Position numbers and translations under genes: made by a program. Below are positions 40,569 to 50,758 of a stretch of 64,000 nucleotides of DNA, one piece after another. The stretch spans positions 1,302,001-1,366,000 of the forward strand of contig NZ_JACCAB010000001.1 of the NCBI RefSeq assembly GCF_013408925.1. The letters run 5' to 3'. Each line of letters begins with the position of its first letter. Position 1 is the first letter of the stretch. The stretch is from Pedococcus badiiscoriae. GTDB taxonomy: Bacteria > Actinomycetota > Actinomycetes > Actinomycetales > Dermatophilaceae. Below the pieces are notes generated by a model. That model made no database searches. It was not told where the DNA came from and was given only the letters and a program-made list of their open reading frames with translations.

Positions 40569-42578
40569 TCAGCCCTTCCGCTCGGAGCGCTTCTTCAGCT
40601 GCGCCAAGTGTGCGTTGTATGCGAGGAGCTCGGCATCCCCGTCCCGGTCGGCCTGGCGGTCCTTGCGCTTGGTCTCGGCCCGGTCCGCGCGGACCCAGGC
40701 CACCGCGACCAGGAGCGTGAGGATCACGGTCGGAGCCTCGCCGATGCCCCACGCGATGGCGCCGGCCTCCCGCTGGTTGCCCAGCACGCTGGTCATCCAC
40801 GGCAGCTTCAGCGCCTCGAAGAAGTCGGGGGCCAGCACCGTCGTGCTGCCGGTCATGACCACACCGAAGAACGCGTGGAACGACATGGTCGCGAACAGCA
40901 CGACGAGCAGCATGATCGGCGGCCACCTCTTGGGGCCGGGGTCGATCCCGATGAGCACCCAGGTGAACAGGTAACCGGTCAGCAGGAAGTGCACGATCAT
41001 CAGGACGTGGCCGGTGTGGGTGCGCAGGGCCAGCTCGAACAGCGGCGAGTAGTAGAAGATCGCGAGGCTGAAGAAGAACAGTGCGGCCGCCACGACGGGG
41101 TTGGCAGCCACCTTGAGCAGTCGCGAGTGCACCACCTGGAGGAGGACCTCGCGCGGCCCCCAGGTCTTGTCGGTGCGTGCGGGCAGCGCACGCAGGGCGA
41201 GCAGGATCGGCGCCGCGGGCACGAGCAGCAACGGCACGAGCATCGCGATGACCATGTGCATGACCATGTGCATGGAGAAGAGCACCCTGCCGTACACGCC
41301 CGGGGCCCCCGACGTGGCATAGGCGAAGACGGCCCAGCCCAGGACCCAGACGACCGTCCGGTGCACCGGCCACGCGTCACCCCGAAGTCGCAGTCGCCGC
41401 ACCCCGGCCAGGTAGGTGCCCACGGCCAGGACCGCGACGCTCAGCCACAGCCAGTCGGTCACCCACGCCGTCAGCCACGAAGCCCCCGACAGCGGTCCGG
41501 GGTCCGGGTACCCGGTCAGGGCGAAGGTGCGCGACGCGTCCGCCACCGGCGCGTCCGGCACCGGCGGCGCACTGCGTGCCAGGGCGACCGCCGTCCCGAT
41601 GGCGATCCCCATGACGACGAGCTCGGTGCCCACCAGCCGCACGAAGACTGCGGTCCTGCCGTGTGCGAGCCCCGGCAGCAGCGAGCGGCGCTGCCGCCAG
41701 CCGGCATACCCGAGCAGGACAAGGGCCACGGTCTTGACGAAGATCAGGACGCCGTAGCGGGTGCCGAGGCCGCTCAACGAACCGAGCCGGATCCACGCAC
41801 TCTGCAGCCCCGACAGCGCCACCGCCGCGTAGCACCAGCCGGCCAGCACCGAGAAGCGCGCGGCCGTGGGGGCGAGGTCGCGCCCCAGGATCGGCCTCAG
41901 CACCGCGAGCGCGAGCAGCCCGCCCACCCAGACCGTGACGGCGACGAGGTGGACGGCCAGCGCGTTGACGGCGGTGCCGTGGTCGGTCGCACCGGCCGCG
42001 TGCCCTGCCAGCGCGAGCGGCAGCACGCCGAGCACTGAGGCCACCGAGAGCCACGCCATCGCCGCGCGGCTCGTGACCAGGAGCGCCGCGACGGAGATGA
42101 GGGCCGCGACGCCCGCCGTGATGAGCGCGACCCTCGTCGGCTCGATCTGCCACGCGAACGTCGTGAACTGCTGCCCGAACGTCGGGTCGGACAGCGGGAT
42201 CCCGATCAGGTCGGCCATCGCGAGCACGGCACCGACAGCCCCGGAGAGCGCCCACAGCCCTGCCGCGATCCCGGCGAGCCTGGTGGCGGTCACCCTGCGG
42301 TTGGTGCGCGTGGTCTCCGGCACGAGGTATGCCGCGTGGAGGAGCAGCCCGACCGTCACCGCGGCAGCGAGGTCGTGCACGACGCGCGCGTAGAGCACGC
42401 CCCAGCGGACGACGACCCCCGGGTCGCCGACGACCGGTGCCGCGGCGGCCTCGCCCACCAGGGCCGCCAGCGGCAGCGCCAGCAGGGCCGCGAGCGCCAG
42501 GCCCAGGAGCGGCAGCCGCCGCAACGGCGCCGCGGGCGCTGGTGGAGCGCCCACGGTCCGGGCGGCGGGGGAGGTCAT
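40569..42578 (-). CDS. CopD-CtaG fusion, copper delivery/cytochrome oxidase assembly
   Basis: A 669-residue membrane protein with about 16 helices. The first half is CopD-like (VVHDLAAAVTVGLLLHAAYLVPE; DHGTAVNALAVHLVAVTVWVGGLLALAVLRP), with His residues in membrane segments. The second half is the caa3-type CtaG fold (GVYGRVLFSMHMVMHMVIAMLVPLLLV; VHFLLTGYLFTWVLIGIDPG; SFHAFFGVVMTGS). The fusion is common in actinobacteria and serves copper handling for cytochrome oxidase assembly. It is divergent from the 42605 gene with only 26 bases between starts. Confidence 0.9.
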   Translation of the reverse strand: MTSPAARTVGAPPAPAAPLRRLPLLGLALAALLALPLAALVGEAAAAPVVGDPGVVVRWGVLYARVVHDLAAAVTVGLLLHAAYLVPETTRTNRRVTATRLAGIAAGLWALSGAVGAVLAMADLIGIPLSDPTFGQQFTTFAWQIEPTRVALITAGVAALISVAALLVTSRAAMAWLSVASVLGVLPLALAGHAAGATDHGTAVNALAVHLVAVTVWVGGLLALAVLRPILGRDLAPTAARFSVLAGWCYAAVALSGLQSAWIRLGSLSGLGTRYGVLIFVKTVALVLLGYAGWRQRRSLLPGLAHGRTAVFVRLVGTELVVMGIAIGTAVALARSAPPVPDAPVADASRTFALTGYPDPGPLSGASWLTAWVTDWLWLSVAVLAVGTYLAGVRRLRLRGDAWPVHRTVVWVLGWAVFAYATSGAPGVYGRVLFSMHMVMHMVIAMLVPLLLVPAAPILLALRALPARTDKTWGPREVLLQVVHSRLLKVAANPVVAAALFFFSLAIFYYSPLFELALRTHTGHVLMIVHFLLTGYLFTWVLIGIDPGPKRWPPIMLLVVLFATMSFHAFFGVVMTGSTTVLAPDFFEALKLPWMTSVLGNQREAGAIAWGIGEAPTVILTLLVAVAWVRADRAETKRKDRQADRDGDAELLAYNAHLAQLKKRSERKG

Positions 42579-42604
42579 GACGACAGCCTAAGTATGGTGG
42601 AGGC

Positions 42605-43462
42605 ATGTCCCTGCACCCGGCAGCCCCTGAAGACCTGGCCGGACTCGTCGCGGCCTACCAGCAGACGACGCAAGCCATCATCGACCTGGGCCGTTCGTGC
42701 TCGGATGCCGACTTCGACCTGCCCACGGCCTGTCCCGGCTGGACCGTCAAGGACCAGATCTCGCACGTCGTCGGTCTCGAGTCGTGGCTGCACACCGGTG
42801 AGGTGCCGCGGGTCGACCTGCCCGACTACGACCACGTCCGCCACGAGGCCGGCAAGTTCATCGAGCGGTCCGTGGAGCTCCGGCGGGGGATGCTGGGGGC
42901 CAAGGTCGTCAACGAGCTGGAGACCATCGTGGCGCACCGGGTGGAGCAGTTCAGCGCCCCCGGGATGACCCTCGAGTCCGTGGTGCGGGGAGCCTGGGGG
43001 CCGGCGCCCGCCGGCGAGAACCTGCGCACCCGGGTCCTCGACATCTGGACCCACGAGCAGGACATCCGCCAGGCCTTGCGGCGACCGGGGAACCTCGACT
43101 CGGGCGGCGCCGCGGTGTTCATGGACATGTTGTTCTCCCAGCTCCCCAAGCTCGTCGCCCGCAACGCCGGGATCGAGCCCGGCAACGTCGTCATCTTCGA
43201 CGTGACCGGCCCGGTGCTGGGTCGCGCGGGGGTCTGGGTCGAGGAGGGCGAGGACGGCGGCAAGCCACGCGGCATACCCCTGTTCTCCGGCGTGGCCCAC
43301 GACGGGGACCCGCGCGACGTGTTCACCACCATCACGCTCTCCACCGACGCGCTGACCCGGCGCGCGGCCGGGCGTGGGTCCGTCGACGACATCCACTTCA
43401 CGGTGCACGGCGACGAGTCCGTCGCGCGCCGCGTGCTGGAGAACGTCGTCCTCGTTCCCTGA
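42605..43462 (+). CDS. Mycothiol-dependent maleylpyruvate isomerase-like protein
   Basis: A 285-residue protein with the MDMPI N-terminal DinB-like four-helix bundle: CPGWTVKDQISHVVGLE carries the first metal His, and DIWTHEQDIRQALRR carries the later metal ligand pair. The C-terminal part (about 170-285) is the SCP2-like domain of the MDMPI family. Such proteins use mycothiol, the actinobacterial thiol, as cofactor; the substrate here is unknown. GTGGAGG precedes ATG 42605. Confidence 0.88.
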   Translation: MSLHPAAPEDLAGLVAAYQQTTQAIIDLGRSCSDADFDLPTACPGWTVKDQISHVVGLESWLHTGEVPRVDLPDYDHVRHEAGKFIERSVELRRGMLGAKVVNELETIVAHRVEQFSAPGMTLESVVRGAWGPAPAGENLRTRVLDIWTHEQDIRQALRRPGNLDSGGAAVFMDMLFSQLPKLVARNAGIEPGNVVIFDVTGPVLGRAGVWVEEGEDGGKPRGIPLFSGVAHDGDPRDVFTTITLSTDALTRRAAGRGSVDDIHFTVHGDESVARRVLENVVLVP

Positions 43463-43463
43463 G

Positions 43464-43535
43464 TGGTCGGCTGAGTGGTCGGCCGACTTGGTCGGCTGGG
43501 GTTGGTCGGCTGGGCTCGGTCGGCTGAGGGGTCGG
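43464..43535. repeat. Short tandem repeat of GGTCGGCTG-like units
   Basis: Six imperfect copies of a GGTCGG(C/T)-containing 9-15 bp unit (GTGGTCGGCTGA, GTTGGTCGGCTGGG and variants) follow the isomerase-like gene. They lie between its stop and the MarR operator. Similar simple repeats occur at 28613-28672. Confidence 0.7.
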
Positions 43536-43553
43536 TCCTTGCCTGCCCACTCT

Positions 43554-43601
43554 TTGCTTGCATCACACAACCATGTCGTGATATTTGTATGCGGCAAGCA
43601 A
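43554..43601. promoter_or_regulatory. MarR-type operator region
   Basis: TTGCTTGC at 43554-43561 and GCAAGCAA at 43594-43601 form an 8-bp inverted repeat 40 bp apart. The right half also pairs with TTGTATGC at 43585-43592 as an imperfect 17-bp palindrome (6 of 8 pairs). The region is 32 bp before the marR start, as expected for autorepression. Confidence 0.55.
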
Positions 43602-43632
43602 TCTTCTGTTCGCTCCCACTCCTAGGCTCACC

Positions 43633-44136
43633 ATGTCCCCGCACCACCTCGACCGGCAGACCGCTGAGCGCGTCAGCGTCGGCCTCATCCGGTTGATGAA
43701 GCTCCTGCAGGCCATGCGGCAACACGCGCCGCGCATCCACCCGGCCGTGGACGCCAGCGCCTACCCGATCCTGTTCAACCTCGCCGCAGAGCCGCGGCGC
43801 GTCTCGGTGCTCGCCGAGTGCGTCCACTCGGACGTCTCGACGGTGAGCCGGCAGGTGAGCACCCTCGAGGCCCACGGGCTGGTCGACAAGGTCAGCGACC
43901 CGGACGACGGCCGCGTCCAGGTCGTCCGGCTCAGCGACGAGGGGCAGGCCCTGGTCGCCGACATCCAGCAGCAGCGGACCGAGTGGTTCCGTGAGCTGAT
44001 GGCCGACTGGACGCCTGAGGAGGCCAGCGACTTCGCGGGTCACCTGGAGCGGTTCGGCGCAGACCTCGAACGACAGCGCACCAAGACAACTCTTCCCACT
44101 CGCTCGATACTTTCTACTCGCTCAACGGAGAACTGA
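43633..44136 (+). CDS. MarR-family transcriptional regulator
   Basis: A 167-residue winged-helix regulator, counted from MSPHHLDRQ (ATG 43633; the frame runs upstream but without support). It shows YPILFNLAAEPRRVSVLAECVHSDVSTVSRQVSTLEAHGLV, the recognition helix and turn, and then the wing with DPDDGRVQVVRLSDEG. Its stop is one base from the MFS gene start, so the two form a classic repressor-pump pair controlled by drug or phenolic ligands. Confidence 0.93.
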   Translation: MSPHHLDRQTAERVSVGLIRLMKLLQAMRQHAPRIHPAVDASAYPILFNLAAEPRRVSVLAECVHSDVSTVSRQVSTLEAHGLVDKVSDPDDGRVQVVRLSDEGQALVADIQQQRTEWFRELMADWTPEEASDFAGHLERFGADLERQRTKTTLPTRSILSTRSTEN

Positions 44137-44137
44137 C

Positions 44138-45817
44138 ATGGCAGCCGCCGCCCCCGCCCGTCCCGACGGACCCCTCACCCACCGGCAGATCGTCACGATC
44201 CTGGTCGGCCTGATGATGGGGATGTTCCTCGCCGCTCTCGACCAGACCATCGTGGCCACGTCCATCCGCACGATCGCCGACGACCTCAAGGGACTCGACC
44301 AGCAGGCCTGGGCCACCACGGCCTACCTGATCACCTCGACCATCGTGACCCCGCTCTACGGCAAGCTGAGCGACATCTACGGCCGCAAGAAGTTCTTCTC
44401 GGCCGCGATCACGATCTTCGTGGTCGGCTCGGTGCTGTGCACCCTCTCCCAGTCGATGCTCCAGCTGGCGTTCTACCGCGCCGTCCAGGGGCTCGGCGCC
44501 GGTGGCCTGTTCTCCCTGGCCCTGGCCATCATCGGAGACATCGTGCCGCCTCGGGAGCGCGCCAAGTACCAGGGCTACTTCCTCGCCGTGTTCGGCACCT
44601 CGAGCGTCCTCGGCCCGGTCATCGGCGGGTTCCTGGCCGGCCAGTCGAGCATCCTGGGCGTCACCGGCTGGCGTTGGGTGTTCCTCGTGAACGTGCCGAT
44701 CGGCATCGCCGCGCTGCTCGTCGTGTCGCGCACCCTGCACCTGCAGCACACCCGCCTCGACCACCGGATCGACTGGTGGGGCGCGGCCATGCTGACCCTC
44801 GGGCTCGTCCCGCTGCTGCTGGTCGCCGAGCAGGGCCGTGACTGGGGCTGGGGTTCCGGCCGCTCGATCGCCTGCTACGCCGTCGGGATCATCGGCGTCA
44901 TCGCGTTCCTGCTCGTCGAGCGTGCCATGAAGGACGAGGCACTCCTGCCGCTCACGCTCTTCCAGGAGCGGACGGTCGCCGTGGCGTCCGGCGCCTCGGT
45001 GCTCATCGGCATGGCCATGTTCGGTGGCCTTGCCTCCCTGCCGCTCTACCTGCAGATCGTCAAGGGCGCGTCGCCGACCAAGGCAGGCCTGCTGCTGCTT
45101 CCCCTGACGCTGGGCATCATGGCCGGATCGATCGTCTCGGGCCAGATCATCAGCCGGACCGGCCGCTACCGGCGGTTCCCCATCATCGGCTCGGCACTGC
45201 TGGCGCTCTCGCTGTACGTCTTCCACTTCATCAAGGCGGACACCCCGCTGTGGGAGACCAGCATCGTGATGGTCGCCTTCGGACTCGGGCTCGGCTTCAA
45301 CTTCCAGCCGCTCACCCTCGCCGTGCAGAACGCCGTGTCGCCGCGGCTGATCGGCGTCGCGACCTCGTCGGCGACGTTCACGCGACAGATCGGCGGCACC
45401 CTGGGGACCGCGGTGTTCCTGTCGATCCTGTTCTCCACGGTGCCGGACAAGATCAAGGCAGCCCTCACCACGGCGTCCGGGACCAAGGAGTTCCGGTCCG
45501 CGCTGGCCGATCCGGCCAACGCCCAGTTCGCCAAGGGCATGGCTTCGGCGGCGGCTCAGGGCGGCGGGACGTCCGGGAGCGTGCTCAAGGACAGCTCGTT
45601 CCTCAACCACCTCGACCCGAGGCTGGCCAAGCCGTTCCTCCAGGGCTTCTCCGACTCGATGGACCTGGTGTTCCTCGTGGGCGCCGGGGTGATGGTGCTG
45701 GGCTTCCTCGTGATGCTGCTGCTCCCGCACGTCGAACTGCGTGGCGGGTCTGCCTACTCCGAGCGCGGGGCGGCCGACAAGGCCGACGCGGACGCGGCGG
45801 TCGCGCCCCAGGTCTGA
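44138..45817 (+). CDS. MFS drug efflux pump, DHA2 (EmrB/QacA) family
   Basis: A 559-residue, 14-helix transporter. DHA2 marks: FLAALDQTIVATSIRTIADDL (motif D1), GKLSDIYGRKKFF (motif A), RAVQGLGAGGLFSLALAIIGD (motif B-like) and GTSSVLGPVIGGFLAGQ (motif C, antiporter). A proton-drug antiporter, it is likely to confer efflux of cationic or hydrophobic compounds. It is one base downstream of marR. Confidence 0.95.
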   Translation: MAAAAPARPDGPLTHRQIVTILVGLMMGMFLAALDQTIVATSIRTIADDLKGLDQQAWATTAYLITSTIVTPLYGKLSDIYGRKKFFSAAITIFVVGSVLCTLSQSMLQLAFYRAVQGLGAGGLFSLALAIIGDIVPPRERAKYQGYFLAVFGTSSVLGPVIGGFLAGQSSILGVTGWRWVFLVNVPIGIAALLVVSRTLHLQHTRLDHRIDWWGAAMLTLGLVPLLLVAEQGRDWGWGSGRSIACYAVGIIGVIAFLLVERAMKDEALLPLTLFQERTVAVASGASVLIGMAMFGGLASLPLYLQIVKGASPTKAGLLLLPLTLGIMAGSIVSGQIISRTGRYRRFPIIGSALLALSLYVFHFIKADTPLWETSIVMVAFGLGLGFNFQPLTLAVQNAVSPRLIGVATSSATFTRQIGGTLGTAVFLSILFSTVPDKIKAALTTASGTKEFRSALADPANAQFAKGMASAAAQGGGTSGSVLKDSSFLNHLDPRLAKPFLQGFSDSMDLVFLVGAGVMVLGFLVMLLLPHVELRGGSAYSERGAADKADADAAVAPQV

Positions 45818-45838
45818 CGCAGGAATCGTCTGACGCAG

Positions 45839-45882
45839 AAAGCCGACAACGCGCCGGGAAGTCCCGGCGCGTTGTCGGCTTT
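45839..45882. terminator. Terminator between MFS pump and bkdC
   Basis: A 20-bp perfect stem (45839-45858 with 45863-45882) with loop AAGT. The arms begin AAAGCC and end GGCTTT, so it works for both convergent genes. Confidence 0.88.
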
Positions 45883-45906
45883 GCGCGTTCCGTCGAGGGT
45901 TTGGGC

Positions 45907-47355
45907 TCAGCCCCAGACCAGGCCGCGCGCCGGGTCGGCGAGGATGGCGCCGACGTCGGCGATGAACTTGCTGCCGAGCTCGCCATCCACGAGGCGGTGG
46001 TCGAAGGACAGCGCCAGCTGGGTGACCCAGCGCGGCTCGATCGTCTCGGTGCCGTCCGCCGCGGTGACCACCCAGGGCTGACGACGGATCGCACCGAAGG
46101 CCAGGATCGCCGACTCACCCGGGTTGATGATCGGCGTGCCCGTGTCGACGCCGAAGACACCCACGTTGGTGATCGTGATGGTGCCGCCGGACATCTCGGC
46201 CGGCTGCGTACGACCCTCGCGGGCCGTCGCAGTCAGCGCGCCGATGCACTCGGCCAGCTCGCGCATCGAGAGCTGGTCGGCGTCCTTGATGTTGGGGACT
46301 ATCAGACCCCGCGGGGTGGCCGCGGCGATGCCGAGGTTGACGTAGTGCTTGACCACGATCTCCTGGGCAGCCTCGTCCCACGTGGCGTTGATCTCCGGGT
46401 GACGTCGGATCGCGAGCGTCATCGCCTTGGCCAGCACCAGCAGCGGGGTGACCTTGACGTCCTTGAACTCGCGGTCCTTCTTGAGCCGCTCGACCAGCTC
46501 CATGGTGGCCGTCGCGTCGACCGTGACCCACTCCGTGACGTGGGGGGCGGTGAATGCCGACCCGACCATCGCCTGAGCCGTCATCTTGCGGACACCCTTG
46601 ATCGGGATCCGCGTCTCACGCTCGCCGGCGCGCTGGATGACAGGAGCCTGGTATGCCGGCTGGCCACCGTCCGCGGGCGCACCGCCCGTGGTGCCCGCGG
46701 CGTGGGCCTCGATGTCGGCGCGGGTGATGATGCCGCCCTCGCCGGAGCCGGTGATAGCGGCGAGGTCGATGCCCAGGTCCTTGGCGTACTTGCGGACCGG
46801 CGGCTTGGCCAGCGCGCGAGCGCCACCCTCCCGGACGACCGGAGACGGCTGTGCCACCGGAGCAGGCTGCGCTGACGGCGCCTCCGCAATGGCTGTCTTG
46901 CGCGGACGGCGCTTGGCCTCGGTCTGCTTGACGCCGTAACCGACGAGGACGGCGGTGCGACCGGTCGACGTGGTGCCGCCGATCTTGCCCTCCTCGATCT
47001 CCTCCTCGGCATCGGCGGCCGCGGCTGCGGCCGCCATCTTCGGGGCGGGCGATCCCTCGATGCCGGGCTCGACGGCCCCGGCGGCGGGGGCGTCCTGCAC
47101 GGGGGCGGGGCCGCCCGCGGTGTCGACGGAGATGATCGGCGTGCCGACCTCGACCGTGTCGCCCTCGGAGACGTGCAGCGCCGTCACGGTGCCGGCGAAC
47201 GGCACCGGCAGCTCGACGAGCGACTTCGCGGTCTCGATCTCGACGATGATGTCGTTGACCTTCACCGTGTCGCCGACCGTGACGTTCCAGGTGACGATCT
47301 CGGCCTCGGTCAGGCCCTCACCGGGGTCGGGGAGCTTGAACTCTTTGACTGACAT
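45907..47355 (-). CDS. bkdC: Dihydrolipoyl acyltransferase (E2) of a branched-chain 2-oxoacid dehydrogenase
   Basis: A 482-residue E2. The lipoyl domain (1-80) has K44 in IETAKSLVE. An Ala/Pro linker leads to the peripheral subunit-binding domain KPPVRKYAKDLGIDLAAITGSG (about 192-230). The catalytic domain (from about 255) ends in LSFDHRLVDG, with the active His. With E1 alpha and E1 beta upstream it forms bkdABC. The complex makes acyl-CoA from branched-chain (or related) 2-oxoacids. No E3 gene is in this window. Confidence 0.93.
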   Translation of the reverse strand: MSVKEFKLPDPGEGLTEAEIVTWNVTVGDTVKVNDIIVEIETAKSLVELPVPFAGTVTALHVSEGDTVEVGTPIISVDTAGGPAPVQDAPAAGAVEPGIEGSPAPKMAAAAAAADAEEEIEEGKIGGTTSTGRTAVLVGYGVKQTEAKRRPRKTAIAEAPSAQPAPVAQPSPVVREGGARALAKPPVRKYAKDLGIDLAAITGSGEGGIITRADIEAHAAGTTGGAPADGGQPAYQAPVIQRAGERETRIPIKGVRKMTAQAMVGSAFTAPHVTEWVTVDATATMELVERLKKDREFKDVKVTPLLVLAKAMTLAIRRHPEINATWDEAAQEIVVKHYVNLGIAAATPRGLIVPNIKDADQLSMRELAECIGALTATAREGRTQPAEMSGGTITITNVGVFGVDTGTPIINPGESAILAFGAIRRQPWVVTAADGTETIEPRWVTQLALSFDHRLVDGELGSKFIADVGAILADPARGLVWG

Positions 47356-47375
47356 GGGTTCTCGCTTTCCCTGGC

Positions 47376-48347
47376 TCAGAAGGCCAGTGAGCGGTCGACG
47401 GCGTCGAGCACCCGGTCGAGGTCGGGGAGGAACTCCTCCTCGAGCTTGCTCGGCGGGTACGGCAGGTTGTACCCGCCGACCCGGAGCACGGGCGCCTCGA
47501 GGTGGTAGAAGCAGCGCTGCTGGAGCGCCGCGGCGATCTCGGCGCCCATGCCCAGGAACGTCGACGCCTCGTGGACGACGACGGCCCGGCCGGTCTTCTC
47601 GACGGACGCCGCGACGGTGTCGAGGTCCAGCGGGCTCAGCGTGCGCAGGTCGATGACCTCGAGGTTCTTGCCCTCGGCGGCGGCCGCCTCGGCCGCCTGG
47701 AGGCAGGTCTTGACCATCGGGCCGTAGGCGATGAGCGTCGCGTCGGTGCCCTCGCGGACGACGTTCGCCTCGAGCAGCCCGCGCTGGGCGACGTCGGCGA
47801 CCTCGCCCTTGTCCCAGTAGCGGCGCTTCGGTTCGTAGAAGAGCACCGGGTCGTCGGACTCGATGGCCTGCTGGATCATCCAGTAGGCGTCCTCGGCGTT
47901 GGAGCAGCAGACGACCTTGAGGCCCGCGGTGTGCGCGAAGTAGGCCTCGTTGGACTCGGAGTGGTGCTCGACCGCGCCGATGCCACCGCCGACAGGGATC
48001 CGGATGACCATCGGCAGCGTGATCTTGCCGAGGGACCGGGCCCGCATCTTGGCGACCTGGCTGACGATGTGGTCGAACGCCGGGTAGATGAACCCGTCGA
48101 ACTGGATCTCCACGACGGGGCGGTAACCACGCAGCGCCATACCGATCGCGGTGCCGACGATGCCGGCCTCCGCGAGCGGGGTGTCGATGACCCGGTCCTC
48201 GCCGAAGTCCTTCTGGAGGCCGTCCGTGACGCGGAAGACGCCACCGAGCTTGCCGATGTCCTCACCCATGAGGACGACCTTGGGGTCGCGCTCCATGGCA
48301 GCGCGCAGGCCGTTGTTGATGCCCTTGGCGATCGTCATGCTGGCCAT
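47376..48347 (-). CDS. bkdB: 2-oxoacid dehydrogenase E1 beta subunit
   Basis: A 323-residue E1 beta subunit. VVLMGEDIGKLGGVFRVT and DRVIDTPLAEAGIVGTAIGMAL, with VEIQFDGFIYPAFDHIVSQVAKMRARS, are typical of the branched-chain and pyruvate E1 beta chain. HHSESNEAYFAHTAGLKVV and the end SKLEEEFLPDLDRVLDAVD complete it. ATG at 48345-48347 overlaps the E1 alpha stop by one base (TGATG), and GGAGGG lies nine bases before. The frame continues upstream without support. Confidence 0.94.
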   Translation of the reverse strand: MASMTIAKGINNGLRAAMERDPKVVLMGEDIGKLGGVFRVTDGLQKDFGEDRVIDTPLAEAGIVGTAIGMALRGYRPVVEIQFDGFIYPAFDHIVSQVAKMRARSLGKITLPMVIRIPVGGGIGAVEHHSESNEAYFAHTAGLKVVCCSNAEDAYWMIQQAIESDDPVLFYEPKRRYWDKGEVADVAQRGLLEANVVREGTDATLIAYGPMVKTCLQAAEAAAAEGKNLEVIDLRTLSPLDLDTVAASVEKTGRAVVVHEASTFLGMGAEIAAALQQRCFYHLEAPVLRVGGYNLPYPPSKLEEEFLPDLDRVLDAVDRSLAF

Positions 48348-49546
48348 CAGTGACCACCCTCCTGCGTGAAGCCGGCGTGGTAGGCCGCGAACTCCTTGCG
48401 CTCGGCCTCCACGACCGGGTGCTCCTCGACGTAGATGTGGTCGAACATCGACTCGGGCGTCGGGTCGGGCATGGACAGGCAGCCCTCGCGGACCGCGACC
48501 GCCAGCTCGTCGCCCTCCACCTCGACGGCGTCGAAGAACGCCTGGTCGGCCTTCTGGGTGTGCACGAGGTAGGACTTCAGGCGCTCGATCGGGTCGCGGT
48601 GCTTCCAGACCTCGACCTCGGCGGAGACGCGGTACTTCGTCGGGTCGTCCGAGGTGGTGTGCGCACCCATCCGGTAGGTGTAGGCCTCGACGAAGGTGGG
48701 GCCGTTGCCCGAACGGGCCGCGTTGAGCGCCTGCTGGGTCACGGCATACACCGCGAGCACGTCGTTGCCGTCCACGCGGACGCCGGGGAAGCCGAAGCCG
48801 CGGGCACGCTGGTAGAGCGGGATCCGCGTCTGGCGCTCGTTCGGCTCGGAGATGGCCCACTGGTTGTTCTGGCAGAAGAAGACGACCGGGGCGTTGTTGA
48901 CCGCGGCGTAGACGAAGGACTCGTTGACGTCACCCTGGGCGGTCGCGCCGTCGCCGAAGTAGGCGATCACCGCGGCGTCGCGCTCGGGGTCGCCGGTGCC
49001 GACGTCGCCGTCGCGCTGGATGCCCATGGCATAGCCGGTCGCGTGCAGCGTCTGGGCGCCGATGACGATCGTGTAGAGGTGGAAGTTCTTCTCGTTCGGG
49101 TCCCAGCCGCCGTGGTTGACGCCACGGAAGAGCCCGAGCAGGTTGAGCGGGTTGACCCCGCGGCACCAGGCGACGCCGTGCTCGCGGTAGGTCGGGAAGG
49201 CGTAGTCCTGCGGGCGCATCGCGCGACCGGAACCGACCTGCGCCGCCTCCTGGCCGAGCAGGCTGGCCCAGATGCCCAGCTCGCCCTGGCGCTGCAGGGC
49301 GGTGGCCTCGGCGTCGACCCGGCGGATCAGCACGAGGTCGCGGTAGAAGCCGCGCAGGTCCTCGTCGGAGAGGTCCTTGACGTACTCGTCGTACTCGGTG
49401 TTCTCGACGCGCTGGCCCTCGGGAGTCAGCAGCTGGACCATCTCGGGTCCGCCGTCACCGACCTCGGGCACCGGGGCGGTCAGCTCGGCCAGCACCTCGT
49501 CCTCATGCTCGACGCTCGTGGCGCCGGCGACTGCGTTGTCGCTCAC
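48347..49546 (-). CDS. bkdA: 2-oxoacid dehydrogenase E1 alpha subunit
   Basis: A 399-residue thiamin-diphosphate E1 alpha subunit. TDP motif: YFGDGATAQGDVNESFVYAA...NN. The phosphorylation-loop-like segment YRMGAHTTSDDPTKYR is characteristic of branched-chain E1 alpha. The start is GTG at 49544-49546, with AAGGAG five bases upstream. It is the first gene of bkdABC; the 156-bp gap before it holds GATATC near 49649 and an A-rich run, a plausible promoter. Confidence 0.94.
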   Translation of the reverse strand: MSDNAVAGATSVEHEDEVLAELTAPVPEVGDGGPEMVQLLTPEGQRVENTEYDEYVKDLSDEDLRGFYRDLVLIRRVDAEATALQRQGELGIWASLLGQEAAQVGSGRAMRPQDYAFPTYREHGVAWCRGVNPLNLLGLFRGVNHGGWDPNEKNFHLYTIVIGAQTLHATGYAMGIQRDGDVGTGDPERDAAVIAYFGDGATAQGDVNESFVYAAVNNAPVVFFCQNNQWAISEPNERQTRIPLYQRARGFGFPGVRVDGNDVLAVYAVTQQALNAARSGNGPTFVEAYTYRMGAHTTSDDPTKYRVSAEVEVWKHRDPIERLKSYLVHTQKADQAFFDAVEVEGDELAVAVREGCLSMPDPTPESMFDHIYVEEHPVVEAERKEFAAYHAGFTQEGGH

Positions 49547-49702
49547 TGGAACTCCTTCTTCACCCGGGCGGGGTCTCCGCCGTCGTGGGGCGGCTGGTGT
49601 GGGGCGCGCTTGTGGCGGCGCTCACAGGGGGGCCTTACCCGGCCAAGATATCGGGACGGCGGAAAATCTCAGAATCCGGACTCCCGCCGCAGGTGGGGCG
49701 GG

Positions 49703-50749
<1,047 letters not shown>

Positions 50750-50758
50750 GGCCCCAGC

